The translations under genes were made by a program, and so were the position numbers. From Alicyclobacillus tolerans (GTDB lineage Bacteria; Bacillota; Bacilli; Alicyclobacillales; Alicyclobacillaceae), in assembly GCF_001447355.1 (NCBI RefSeq), contig NZ_JXBW01000004.1, positions 62,001 through 126,000 on the forward strand: a stretch of DNA of 64,000 bases, read 5' to 3'. Positions 46,092-55,092 of the stretch are shown here, piece after piece. Under the pieces are notes generated by a model. The model worked only from the letters and a program-made list of their open reading frames with translations. It did not search any database and was not told where the DNA came from. Position 1 is the first letter of the stretch. Each line of letters begins with the position of its first letter.

Positions 46092-46847
46092 TCAGCGGAC
46101 ATCCGCATCGTGGTAGCCACTCGCCAGATCATAGGTCAGCGTTTGCCCTGTGCTGCTTTGATACGGCGCTGACAATCGCATGATGAAACTGTTGACAAAA
46201 GTACCGGACGAGATGGTGGACGGATGCAAAAACCCAAGAATATAGTTCGTCCAGGAAAAGTCAGTGCCACTTCCCTGCGGGTAGAGGACCGGGAACATCC
46301 ATTCGATGTCCACTCCACTTGCGAGCGGCGTCCCATTGACCGCAGGCGGTGTTTGGTTCTGCGCTTGAGCATTGTTCGCGTTTACGCTGTACACGTCCCA
46401 TGAGGAGGCGGATCGTTGGATAAACTCGAATACCTTGAAACAAGTTGCCCCGACAATGGCCGCTTGTGCAGTTTGTCCTCCGGAGACCGTGGGAACCACG
46501 GTCGTCGTGTTGTACATCCAGGGCCTATCCGCATCGACAGCCGCGGTCGTCGGATAGCCTCCCCGGTAAAGCCAAAGGACGACGACCGCTGAGGAGGAAG
46601 CTGGATTGCCGCTAAACTGCATCTGCACGAAATCAGAACTGCGCAACATGCGATTCAGCGCGTGATTGACCGTGAGGACCTTTTCTTGTGCGGCGTTGAA
46701 GCTGGTCAGTCGCTGCGCCCGCACTGCAAGCATCCACACGAGGTTGACGAGAATTCCCGCCACCATCGCCGCGATGGCGATAGACGCCAGCAGCTCGATC
46801 AAGGTGAGCCCTGCCTCACCGCTTCTTTTATGCGTTTGCATCGTCAT
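46092..46847 (-). CDS. PilW-like minor prepilin
   Basis: A 251-residue prepilin. The leader MTMQTHKRSGEAG precedes the cleavage site G^LTLIELLAS and a hydrophobic helix (about 14-37). A large globular domain contains low-complexity turns. ATG 46847 follows AGGAG, which itself lies over the end of the previous gene. Probably part of the tip or initiation complex. Confidence 0.83.
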   Translation of the reverse strand: MTMQTHKRSGEAGLTLIELLASIAIAAMVAGILVNLVWMLAVRAQRLTSFNAAQEKVLTVNHALNRMLRSSDFVQMQFSGNPASSSAVVVLWLYRGGYPTTAAVDADRPWMYNTTTVVPTVSGGQTAQAAIVGATCFKVFEFIQRSASSWDVYSVNANNAQAQNQTPPAVNGTPLASGVDIEWMFPVLYPQGSGTDFSWTNYILGFLHPSTISSGTFVNSFIMRLSAPYQSSTGQTLTYDLASGYHDADVR

Positions 46848-46861
46848 CACCGCACATCTCC

Positions 46862-47344
46862 TCACGACGAAGGTAGTACGGGTGCAGTTACGGTGGCGGT
46901 GAGCCCCTGCGGCGTCTGCACTTGCACCTTGTAGTCCACGCTTGCAGCATTATTCGTGGCGCTCGAAGAGATAGTACACCGAAGGCCGTTGTACAGCGGA
47001 TAGGTCCAAGAGAACGTGATCCCAGGCGGCGGTACAATGAGGACGATGGACGACTGCGACTCGTTGCCAAGTGCATCACCCGGAACTTCGATGACCCAGC
47101 CAATGATGTTTTGCGGCCTGTCCTTGATTTCCTCGGCGATTGTTGTGGCCAGTCCCAAAGCCTGATCATACTGCGCCATTTTGAGCGATCCCGCCTGCGC
47201 ACCGCCAATGGCAAGCAGTGCTGCAGTCCCAGCAAGCGCGATAATCGCGACCGATGCCATGACCTCAATCAGGGTCAGGCCCGCTTGCCCATCGCGACGC
47301 CCTGCTCGCCGCAACCATACGCCGCGGATGCCATGCACGCCCAT
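46862..47344 (-). CDS. PilV-like minor prepilin
   Basis: A 160-residue prepilin with a basic leader, cleavage site GQAG^LTLIEVMASVAIIALAG and a short external domain. I use ATG 47344, which follows GGGGGGTG and gives a ~21-residue leader; the in-frame start at 47428 would give an improbably long leader. It sits between the major pilin and the PilW-like gene. Confidence 0.8.
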   Translation of the reverse strand: MGVHGIRGVWLRRAGRRDGQAGLTLIEVMASVAIIALAGTAALLAIGGAQAGSLKMAQYDQALGLATTIAEEIKDRPQNIIGWVIEVPGDALGNESQSSIVLIVPPPGITFSWTYPLYNGLRCTISSSATNNAASVDYKVQVQTPQGLTATVTAPVLPSS

Positions 47345-47442
47345 CACCCCCCAGGGACTTCGCTCAATCGTCGTCTTACCCCGAATATAGAGAAAGCCCC
47401 CTTGCGGGAGCTTTGCCCTAGTCGACATGTCAAACGTCCAAA

Positions 47443-47985
47443 TTACTGAATGGTGACGTAGTAGGTCCCAGTTGTTCCATTGGTGCTGTTGGGGTATGTG
47501 AAGGTGACATACGGTACGGTACTATTTGCCGGTGGTTGGGGGTTCACGATGGCAAAACTTCCTTTTTGCGACTGAGGAGCAGGCAGAGAGTTGATATAAC
47601 CGCCGCCCGTTGAGTTATTCAGTCCATTTGTCAGCAAATCGGAAACAAAGCTGGATCCATTGGCCGCGGAATTGGCCGGCGCCAAGGTCGCACCACCTGG
47701 CGAACTCGTCAAATTGCCTGTCGAGTTAATCGCCAACGCCCCGCCATTTGCCGAGTTGGACTGATAATCAAACTCTGCCCGCTGCAAAGCGTCGGCAATC
47801 ATTTGTTCGTTCGCTTTATCCGTTGCCACGCGCGCCTTATTGATCTGACCCATGACGACAGGTACGCCCACGGCCGCCAGAATGGCCAGAATGACGACGA
47901 CGGCAAGTAGCTCAATCAACGTGACGCCTTGCTGTTCTTTTAGTTTTTTCAATAGGTTTTGTAGCTTGTCCTTTAATGCTTGCAT
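47443..47985 (-). CDS. Probable major type IV pilin
   Basis: A 180-residue prepilin. The leader MQALKDKLQNLLKKLKEQQG is basic and amphipathic. It is followed by the N-methylated start V-TLIELLAVVVILAILAAVG with the essential Glu5. The mature domain is rich in Asn, Ser, Gly and Ala. Cleavage after Gly gives Val as residue 1 rather than Phe. ATG 47985 follows AAAGGGAGA. It has its own promoter (48064-48093), as expected for the most abundant subunit. Confidence 0.87.
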   Translation of the reverse strand: MQALKDKLQNLLKKLKEQQGVTLIELLAVVVILAILAAVGVPVVMGQINKARVATDKANEQMIADALQRAEFDYQSNSANGGALAINSTGNLTSSPGGATLAPANSAANGSSFVSDLLTNGLNNSTGGGYINSLPAPQSQKGSFAIVNPQPPANSTVPYVTFTYPNSTNGTTGTYYVTIQ

Positions 47986-48063
47986 GAACACTCTCCCTTT
48001 CACACCCTCGTTGGACGCGCTGTTTCCTCTATATCCAAGCAAATCCCGAACGTCCGTGTCTCT

Positions 48064-48093
48064 ATTATAAATTGCAAAGAAAAGAATTGTACA
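48064..48093 (-). promoter_or_regulatory. Promoter for the major pilin gene
   Basis: Minus-strand TATAAT (48069-48064) with TGTACA (48093-48088) 18 nt upstream. It gives a ~70-nt leader to the pilin start codon. Confidence 0.55.
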
Positions 48094-48135
48094 CTATGTT
48101 CGTATGCGTTTCTCCACCGAATTCAGCTCAGGGTG

Positions 48136-49385
48136 TCACATGCCCGTCGCACTGCTCATGCCTTGATATAGCGAGAACATTGGCAACAGCGCCGCCAGGA
48201 CGATGATGCCAACAACCCCAGCCAACAAAGCGGTTAAAAGCGGCTCCATGAGCTGTTTCAACCTGTCCACAAACATCGCAAGTTCCGATTCGTAAAAGTC
48301 TGCGACCTTCCCGAGCATCTCGTCGAGCTGCCCCGTTGTCTCGCCAACCCGCACCATCTGCACCATCATCGGAGAAAACGCCCCCGTTTCACGAAGCGCC
48401 CCAGAGAGCGATCCGCCATCGCCCAAAGCGTCCCGAACCTGGCGCAAGGCCCTGGCCACATAGCGGTTGCCGACTGCATCGGCAGAGAGCGCGATAGCTT
48501 GTAGAGCCGGCAGTGCCGCATGAAAGAGCATTGCCAGAGTTCGCGAGACCTGTGCCATGGCTCGCTTTTCAAACAACTGCCCAAACACGGGCACGCGCAA
48601 CAGCAGCCGATCCCGCCAGTACAAACTCGGACCATGTCGGTTGACAAACAGAACGGCGGCCACCAGCACCACAAACACGCTGAGGCCGATATACCACCTA
48701 TGCGAGACCAGACTCGAAGCACCAAGCACCACTCGCGTCGGCCAGGGCAGTTGCAGGTGTTGCGCCGCAAACACTGTGACAAACGTCGGGATGACGCGTA
48801 GCAGCAAGAAAATCGAGACGAAAACGGCCATTAAGGCTAAACCATTACGGCTACCACGATGGGGTAGATCATCGCAGAGCGGATCTTCTCCACCGTCTCC
48901 CGCTGACGTTCCTGGTACCCCGCCGTATTCTCAAGTACCTCGTCAAGCGTACCGCTTGCCTCGCCCGCCCGCACCATCTGCACAAACAAAGCCGGAAAAA
49001 CGCGTGGATACTCCGCCAGACTCTCCCAAAGGGGCCGCCCGTCGCGAACGCTTGCCCCAACCTGGGCAATGGCGCTTTTTAAGACGCCCTTTTCCGTCTG
49101 TTCGTGAAGCACCTCAAGCGCATTGACCAAGGGAACCCCTGCGCGCACCAACGTCGCAAACTGCCGGCAGAACGGGACAAACTGTTCCCGCTTCACGCCG
49201 CTAAAAAGCCCTAAATCGACGTTGATCTCGCGCGTCCAGATCGATTCGTCGACCGGCCGTAGCTCGACGACATACAAGCCCTGCTCGCTCAACTGGCGCA
49301 CAGCCGCCGCCTCGTCTTCGGCCTCGATGCGCCCCTGCGATCGCTTACCCCGAACAGCCATCGCCTCGTACTGATACACACCCAA
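48136..49385 (-). pseudogene. pilC: pilC (type II secretion F / pilus platform protein), split by a one-base frameshift
   Basis: Inner-membrane platform protein of type IV pili, ~415 residues if intact. The upstream frame (49385-48837) contains the first T2SSF domain, FCRQFATLVRAGVPLVNALE, and ends ...YPIVVAVMV then TAG. The downstream frame (48831-48136) resumes in the first membrane helix with MAVFVSIFLLLRVIP and holds the second T2SSF domain with MVRVGETTGQLDEML. One extra T in the TTT at 48838-48841 joins them as VAVMVLALMAVF, exactly the expected helix. No ribosome binding site precedes the second part. Sequencing error or a recent mutation that would abolish piliation; without pilC no pilus forms in known systems. 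Confidence 0.88.
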
Positions 49386-49414
49386 CTTCGTTCTCTCCTC
49401 AACCTACGACCGAA

Positions 49415-51097
49415 TCAAACGAATTCCAGTGCTCCCTCGGCGGCCGTCACCCGCAGCACTTCCTGCACCGTGGTCAGGCCCTGAGCCGCCTTCGCCAGCC
49501 CGTCTTCGAGCATCGTCGTCATCCCCCGCTCGCGCAAACGTTGCCTGTAATCATCGGCGGATTGTGCTGTCAAGATGAGGCCCGTCGTCTCGTCGTCCGC
49601 CTCCAACACCTCATGAATCGCCATGCGGCCGCGAAAGCCTGTATTGCCACAGGCGGGACAGCCGCGGCCTGCGACGAGTCCATCATGAGACATTCCGTAA
49701 TGCGCCAAGAGCTTTTCCTCCATCGGCGTCGGTCGGTACGGTTGCTGGCAGCGCGGACAGACGCGGCGAACCAGGCGCTGCGCGACGACCCCGGTCAACG
49801 CCGAGGCAATCATATACGGCGCAACCCCCATGTCAAGCAGCCGAGTGACGGTGCTCACCGCATCGTTGGTGTGCAAAGTCGAAAGCACGAGATGCCCGGT
49901 CACGGCCGCGCGCAGAGCAATTTCCGCGGTTTCTTCGTCGCGGATTTCGCCAATCATCACAATATCCGGATCCTGGCGCAACAAGGCGCGCAAGCCGCGC
50001 GCAAACGTCAAACCCGCCGCCATGTTGACCTGCACCTGATTGACGCCATCCAGTTGGTATTCAATCGGGTCCTCAATCGTGATCACGTTCATCTCGGGCG
50101 TGGCCAAGCCTTTAAGCGCCGCATATAGCGTCGACGTCTTGCCTGATCCGGTGGGGCCGGTGATGAAAATGGCGCCATGCGGCCGTGCGAGCATCCGTTC
50201 AAACGCTGCAAGATGCTCACGCGAGAAGTCCAACTTCTGCAATTCGAACGTTTGGCCTGAGAGATCGAAGACGCGCATGACAACCTTTTCACCATGCGCC
50301 GTCGGCATCGTCGCCACGCGCACATCGAGTTTGTAGCCGCTCTCCTCAAGCTCAAAGCGCCCGTCCTGTGGCAACCGCTGTTCCGCGATGTTCAATTGGG
50401 CCAATACCTTGACGCGCGCCGTCAAAGCGCTCTGCAGGTGCCGTGGCACCACTCGCTCCGTCCGCAAAAAGCCGTCGATCCGGTAGCGCACGCGAACGCC
50501 GTCGGCCTGTGGATCGAGATGGACGTCGCTCGCGCCCGCAGCGGCAGCCTCGACGAGGATCTGATTCAACATGCGTACGACGGGCGAATCGCTGCGCATC
50601 GGATCCGGTTCGGCTGCGGCAGGAGTCGGCTCCGGTTGCGCCCTGCGCACGGCCTCGTCAAATGTCTCTTGCAGGTGATAATACTTGCGAATCGCACCTT
50701 GGATATCGTGTCGCGTCGCAATGGAAGGCTCGATGGTGAGGTTGGTCGTCATCCGCAAATCGTCGATGGCATAGTAATCGAGCGGATCTGCCATCGCGAC
50801 ATACAGCCGATTGCCACTTTTGCGGTAGGGAATGACTTGATACGATTCGACCAGCCGTTCGGGGACCAGATGTAAAACAGCGGGATCGATCCGCATGTTG
50901 CTGAGCACGACATGGGGAATGCCGAGCTGAAATTCGAGTACCTCGACAAGTTGGCTTTCGCTGATATAGCCATTGTTGATCAGCACATCGCCAAGGCGAG
51001 ACTGCGACTCGCGCTGATCCGCCAAGGCCTTTTGCAATTGCTCTGGCGTCAACAAACCCGCCTCGACGAGAATTTCACCCATTCGTTTGCGCGCCAC
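49415..51097 (-). CDS. pilB: Type IV pilus extension ATPase PilB
   Basis: Hexameric ATPase of 560 residues that powers pilus polymerisation. The N-terminal MshEN domain has RMGEILVEAGLLTPEQLQKAL and was first linked to c-di-GMP binding in MshE. Walker A is GPTGSGKTSTLYAAL, with VITIEDPIEY, MIGEIRDEETAEIA and a four-cysteine zinc site (CPRC...CPAC). GTG 51097 follows AAGGGGTGAAGG. First gene of the minus-strand pilus operon, 29 bp before pilC. Confidence 0.95.
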   Translation of the reverse strand: MARKRMGEILVEAGLLTPEQLQKALADQRESQSRLGDVLINNGYISESQLVEVLEFQLGIPHVVLSNMRIDPAVLHLVPERLVESYQVIPYRKSGNRLYVAMADPLDYYAIDDLRMTTNLTIEPSIATRHDIQGAIRKYYHLQETFDEAVRRAQPEPTPAAAEPDPMRSDSPVVRMLNQILVEAAAAGASDVHLDPQADGVRVRYRIDGFLRTERVVPRHLQSALTARVKVLAQLNIAEQRLPQDGRFELEESGYKLDVRVATMPTAHGEKVVMRVFDLSGQTFELQKLDFSREHLAAFERMLARPHGAIFITGPTGSGKTSTLYAALKGLATPEMNVITIEDPIEYQLDGVNQVQVNMAAGLTFARGLRALLRQDPDIVMIGEIRDEETAEIALRAAVTGHLVLSTLHTNDAVSTVTRLLDMGVAPYMIASALTGVVAQRLVRRVCPRCQQPYRPTPMEEKLLAHYGMSHDGLVAGRGCPACGNTGFRGRMAIHEVLEADDETTGLILTAQSADDYRQRLRERGMTTMLEDGLAKAAQGLTTVQEVLRVTAAEGALEFV

Positions 51098-51174
51098 CGG
51101 CCTTCACCCCTTAACCGGATGCAATAGGAAGCCAATCCGGCCGCCGCGGCGGCCAGATGGCGGTTGCTTATCGA

Positions 51175-52377
51175 TCAATGAAAGATGGACAACATATTGT
51201 ATTTTTGCGAGACGAACAAGTCGTACCCGTTCGCTTGAAAGAAGCCGAATCCGAGCAGCGAGATGCCGGTATAGCTTGGATCGACAATGCAGGGAATGTC
51301 GGCGAAGTGCTGCCCGCCGATGTCGAGCGAAACCTCGCTCATATATGCCTGATCTTGGCCACCAATGCCAGACACAGCAATGCTACCGAGGTTGGGCAGG
51401 TGCAACAGTTTAGCATCGGCCGCCGTGAACAGCGGTTCATAGGCGCCGGTGTCCAGTTGCAAGGTCAGATTGTCCTTGCCACTACTAGCGTTAAAAAAGA
51501 CGCCGTTTTGGAAAGTCGTGATGGGCACCGAAGCGAGCAACGTTTCACCTGTGGCCTGCGGCGTAGCCGTTTGACTCGATGCCGCCGGTGCAAACTTCAC
51601 CGCCGCCGTCTGCTGCACCGTCTTGCCTGCGGGATCCACCCAGGATACCGTGACATACGCCGTTTCCGCCGTGTTATCTTCGACGCCGTTGAACCACATG
51701 CCCGAGTAATCGGTCGCTGTGTGCAGCGTCGTGCTGCCGCTGGAAGGCGTCAATGTGCTAAAACCGGTCGTCGTGATGGTGTTGTTCTGGTTAGGCACGG
51801 GGTTCAGCCCGTCCAAGGTCGCGATTTGCAGCGGCGCAGGGCTTCCCACCGTCGTATTCTGGGTATCGATCTCGATTTGATAATGATGGTTGACGGGCAA
51901 GCTGCTAAACGTGAACCCGCCGCCCTTCAGAGGCGTAGCCTTCACCTTCGCGGCAAGCTTTTGCCAAGGGACATACGTGGTGCCTCCGTAGACGACGCCC
52001 TGCACGTAGCCGCCGGTCACCGCAATTTTGCCACCGCCAAGGTCCTCATAGGGCGTTTTCATGGCCGCCATGCCGCTCAGCGCGACATATGTCGTATCGC
52101 CAACCGCGATGGCGTCGTACTGCTTGCCGCCAATGAGCGCGCGCACATGTCCGTGCGCGAGCGCGTTGGTCTTGACGAGAGCGGCCTTGGTCGGAGCCTT
52201 CTGCACCGCCTTGACCGCCACGCGCTTCGCTGACGGTTTCGCCGCGTGTGTACCTGCTACGCGATGTTGCACCGTGTGCGGAGACACCGTTTTGGCAGAG
52301 ACGGTCGCAGCCATGGGTGTTGCCGCAAGAAGTCCTGAAACCACCAGGGAAGTCCAAAAAGAACGAGCTGTCTTCAC
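51175..52377 (-). CDS. Secreted retropepsin-like aspartic protease with stalk-type N-terminal domain
   Basis: Exported 400-residue protein. The signal peptide (about 1-28) precedes a basic Ala/Lys/Thr linker, then a copper-amine-oxidase-like stalk domain (YDAIAVGDTTYVALSGMAAM). A middle beta domain follows, then a C-terminal clan AA protease-like domain with LQLDTGAYEPLF (the DTG-type aspartate), GSIAVSGIGGQ and ISLLGFGFF. Retropepsins act as dimers, so one DTG per chain is normal. GTG 52377 follows AAGGTAGG. It lies 77 bp upstream of pilB on the same strand but has its own promoter; a 16-bp palindrome separates them. Activity and substrate are untested. Confidence 0.75.
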   Translation of the reverse strand: MKTARSFWTSLVVSGLLAATPMAATVSAKTVSPHTVQHRVAGTHAAKPSAKRVAVKAVQKAPTKAALVKTNALAHGHVRALIGGKQYDAIAVGDTTYVALSGMAAMKTPYEDLGGGKIAVTGGYVQGVVYGGTTYVPWQKLAAKVKATPLKGGGFTFSSLPVNHHYQIEIDTQNTTVGSPAPLQIATLDGLNPVPNQNNTITTTGFSTLTPSSGSTTLHTATDYSGMWFNGVEDNTAETAYVTVSWVDPAGKTVQQTAAVKFAPAASSQTATPQATGETLLASVPITTFQNGVFFNASSGKDNLTLQLDTGAYEPLFTAADAKLLHLPNLGSIAVSGIGGQDQAYMSEVSLDIGGQHFADIPCIVDPSYTGISLLGFGFFQANGYDLFVSQKYNMLSIFH

Positions 52378-52441
52378 AAAGAATGCCTACCTTCTCGAGA
52401 TGGTCCAAAGGACATAACCTTCAGACACAATCTGCTACGTA

Positions 52442-52470
52442 ATTTGATTGGTAGGGTAATTCTGTGTCAA
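52442..52470 (-). promoter_or_regulatory. Promoter of the secreted protease-like gene
   Basis: Minus-strand TTGACA (52470-52465), 17-nt spacer, TCAAAT (52447-52442). The -35 is perfect and the -10 moderate. ~65 nt upstream of the GTG. Confidence 0.6.
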
Positions 52471-52523
52471 ACTGGTCATTTCCTGCACGACTGCCACTGG
52501 GATTTACCGACTGCTATCGCCTT

Positions 52524-53567
52524 TCAGCCGTTGTCTGCGGATTCGCGCACGATTTGCAGCACGTCTTCCAACACGGCACTCGCCGTTGGCAAGGCTCCGG
52601 CCCCAGGGCCAATCAAGGTGATGGTGCCAACCACGTCCCCAGTGATGGCAATCGCGTTGTTCACGCCATCGACGAAATAGAGCGGATCGTCCGGCTGCAG
52701 CACCTGCGGGCCAACCGTGCAATGGACGGCTCCGTCGTCTTCCCAGACCGCCGACGCAACGTGCTTGACCTTGGCACCAGCCCGTCTTGCCGCTTCGATT
52801 TGTGCCGCATCGACGCTGTCGATGCCACGCCGCGGCTCGGTCAATGTCGCCACAGGTTTGCCGCTGTTCTCCTCCCCAACGAAAGGCCGGCCATCCGCGA
52901 CGAATTCGGTTTGCAACAAATGCGTATCCACTTGCAGTGCCTGCAGAAGAATTTGCAACTTGTAGTAGGCGTCGAAGCCCTCGATGTCCGCCGCCGGGTC
53001 CGGTTCCGCATAGCCTAAGGCCTGCGCCTCCTGCAACGCCTCGGCAAACGGCGCCCCTGTCTCCCACATGCGCGTCAGGATGTAGTTACAGGTGCCGTTG
53101 ACAATCCCCCGCAAGGATTGCACGCGATTGAGTTCAAAGTATGTATGCAAAGTGTGCAAGACCGGAATGCCGCCAAGCACACTCGCCTCATGGCGCAAGA
53201 ACAGGCCTCGGCGGCCAGCGAGATCGCGCAGTTGCTCGCCATGCAGGGCCATCAGGGCCTTGTTCGCCGTCACGACCGACTTGCCATTTTCGAGCGCGTG
53301 CCGCACGACATCATGCGCCACGTCGATCCCGCCCATGACCTCGATCACGATGTCCACGTCGTCGGCCTCACACACATTCCGCCAATCGTCCGTCAACAAG
53401 TGCCGAGGCACAAACGCCGGCCGCGGGCGCTCCAGATGCCTTACGGCGATATGCGTAGCCGCCAGTTGTACGCCTTCCCACGCCCCTTGCCGATCCGCCA
53501 GCACTCGCAACACGCCGCTTCCTACGACTCCACAGCCAACAAGCCCCAATCGCACCTGATTTGCCAA
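52524..53567 (-). CDS. hom: Homoserine dehydrogenase (no ACT domain)
   Basis: Reduces aspartate semialdehyde to homoserine for threonine, methionine and isoleucine. At 347 residues it lacks the C-terminal ACT domain of the ~430-residue forms, so threonine feedback at that domain is absent. The Rossmann motif GLVGCGVVGSGVL, VTANKALMA, the catalytic segment GIVNGTCNYILT and EPDPAADIEGFDAYYK are complete. The TTG start at 53567 follows a weak GGCGAG; no ATG is better. No thrB, thrC or aspartokinase is adjacent. Confidence 0.92.
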   Translation of the reverse strand: MANQVRLGLVGCGVVGSGVLRVLADRQGAWEGVQLAATHIAVRHLERPRPAFVPRHLLTDDWRNVCEADDVDIVIEVMGGIDVAHDVVRHALENGKSVVTANKALMALHGEQLRDLAGRRGLFLRHEASVLGGIPVLHTLHTYFELNRVQSLRGIVNGTCNYILTRMWETGAPFAEALQEAQALGYAEPDPAADIEGFDAYYKLQILLQALQVDTHLLQTEFVADGRPFVGEENSGKPVATLTEPRRGIDSVDAAQIEAARRAGAKVKHVASAVWEDDGAVHCTVGPQVLQPDDPLYFVDGVNNAIAITGDVVGTITLIGPGAGALPTASAVLEDVLQIVRESADNG

Positions 53568-53621
53568 CCGTTTCTCGCCGCCTTTCCCGATGTCCGCCCA
53601 CTGTGGGGCAACTGCTTATTG

Positions 53622-53649
53622 AAAAAGGGCATCCCATCGGGATGCCCTT
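53622..53649 (-). terminator. Rho-independent terminator of panD
   Basis: Minus-strand AAGGGCATCCC-GAT-GGGATGCCCTT then TTT; 9-11 bp stem with a 3-nt loop and T tract, about 35 bp after the panD stop. Confidence 0.9.
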
Positions 53650-53683
53650 CCACTTCACCCAGTCACTGGCCTGTTTGCACCTC

Positions 53684-54085
53684 TTACGTCCGAACCTCAG
53701 CCAAGCGGCGATTCTCTTCCGCTTCGCTGTCGAGGTGCGTTTGTATGCGATTGTTTGCATCAACCAGCACTACCGTAGGTTCGTGCTGCATGGCATCCGC
53801 GTTTTCATACATCGCATAGGAAATGATGATCACCAAGTCCCCTGGCTCCGCCAGGCGCGCCGCCGCACCGTTTAGGCCAATCGTGCCAGCCCCTGGCTCG
53901 CCCGGGATGACGTATGTGTCAAAGCGCGCACCCGTGTTGATATTGACCACTTGTACACGCTCGTTTTCTAGTAAATCAGCAGCCGCCATGAGTTCGCTAT
54001 CGATGGTGATGCTGCCCACGTAGTTGAGGTTCGTCTGCGTCACCGTCGCGCGATGGATCTTCGATTTCATCATCGTGCGAAACAC
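53684..54085 (-). CDS. panD: Aspartate 1-decarboxylase
   Basis: Makes beta-alanine for pantothenate and coenzyme A. It is a self-processing pyruvoyl enzyme of 133 residues. The N-terminus [17 protein letters not shown] and the cleavage site YVGS-ITID (Ser becomes the pyruvoyl group) are canonical. GTG 54085 gives the family N-terminus and follows GGAGGGG; an in-frame ATG 24 nt upstream would add residues absent from the family. It stands alone without panB or panC. Confidence 0.96.
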   Translation of the reverse strand: MFRTMMKSKIHRATVTQTNLNYVGSITIDSELMAAADLLENERVQVVNINTGARFDTYVIPGEPGAGTIGLNGAAARLAEPGDLVIIISYAMYENADAMQHEPTVVLVDANNRIQTHLDSEAEENRRLAEVRT

Positions 54086-54367
54086 GCCAACCCCTCCGTT
54101 TCCCTTCATGCTGTCACCACGGCTGTCAACCGCGCTGCAAGGCGTTTTCCTCAGGCCATCTTACTCTCATCTACGCCCTATGACAAGTCAGAAGAGACGG
54201 CAACAATGCCAGTGGCTAGCGAAACTAAGCATCCGTCCACGTTACAGTGCGCGATAGGATCTACAAGATCTAAAGAAATCACACAATATTGGCTGGTCAA
54301 GGAGCAAGGCATCGTCTAAGATGAGCGGCAAGCAAACGAAACGCCATTGTACAGGAAGTGAGGATCT
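54086..54367. other. Intergenic region between panD and the coiled-coil gene
   Basis: I see no further gene, RNA motif or clear promoter in these ~280 bases between divergent genes. Confidence 0.5.
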
Positions 54368-55039
54368 ATGATGGAAGAGCGCTTTGATCGAATGGAGCGC
54401 ATGATAGAGGACCTGATTCACCTTGTTGGAAATACGAAAGCAGATCTGACAGTGCAGTTTCAGCAATTGTCCAACAAGGTGGATCATTTGACGGATCGCG
54501 TCGATGATCTTACTGTTCGCGTGGATGATCTCACTGTTCGCGTGGATCGTCTCACCGTGCGCGTCGATGATCTTACTGTCCGCGTGGACCAGCTCACCGA
54601 ACGCGTCGATGATCTCACTGTCCGCGTGGACCAACTCACCGAACGCGTCGATGGTCTCACCGTTCGGATGGATCAGGTCACCGTTCGCGTCGATGATCTC
54701 ACTGTTCGGATGGATCATCTCACCGAACGCGTCGATGATCTCACCGTTCGCGTGGATCAGCTCACCTAACGTGTCGATGGTCTCACCGTTCGGATGGATC
54801 AGGTCACCGTTCGCGTCGATGATCTCACTGTTCGGATGGACGGCCTTACAAACACAGTTACCAATCTTAGTAAACAAGTCTACAACCTCGATGGTAACGT
54901 GGCCACCTTGACTCGTGACATGCAAACCGTGCAACAAACCTTGAAGCGAATGGACGGGGCATACGCCCTAACGGAAAAGCGCCTTGATTGGCACGCGGCG
55001 GAGATTGGCCGCCTGCGTGAGAAGGCGTTTCTCGCCTAA
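54368..55039 (+). pseudogene. Heptad-repeat coiled-coil protein gene with an in-frame stop
   Basis: If read through, a ~223-residue protein. The N-terminus is MMEERFDRMERMIEDLIHLVG. About 15 near-perfect seven-residue repeats of the type LTVRVDD / LTERVDQ follow, then a C-terminal coiled coil (VTNLSKQVYNLDGNVATLTRD). The pattern predicts a long, highly charged coiled coil. At 54767-54769 a TAA replaces the GAA found at the same repeat position elsewhere, and the frame continues unbroken to 55039. So it is one gene with a single nonsense change, or two fragments. ATG 54368 follows GTGAGGA. Function unknown; it ends in a strong terminator. Confidence 0.75.
54480..54840 (+). repeat. 21-bp tandem repeats encoding coiled-coil heptads
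   Basis: Repeats of roughly GATGATCTCACTGTTCGCGT, one per heptad, occur with very little divergence, including a ~60-bp block (GGTCTCACCGTTCGGATGGA...) present twice (54652 and 54778). Such homogeneity points to recent amplification or gene conversion. Confidence 0.85.
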
Positions 55040-55092
55040 TCACTCAAAGTGCCAGAACACATAGCCGCGATTTTCGCAGGCTCACACAAAAA

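Noticed and set aside
48831-48845. Programmed frameshift in pilC
   Set aside because: The bases around the break do not form a slippery heptamer and no stimulating hairpin is evident; a plain indel is simpler.
51139-51154. 16-bp perfect palindrome GGCCGCCGCGGCGGCC between pilB and the protease gene
   Set aside because: It could end the protease transcript, but no T tract follows and GC-only palindromes arise easily, so it is not listed as a terminator.
54242-54937. A 231-codon open frame on the minus strand across the coiled-coil repeats
   Set aside because: It mirrors the 21-bp repeats (every unit is open on the other strand), has no good ribosome binding site and no recognisable fold; the plus-strand heptads make structural sense.
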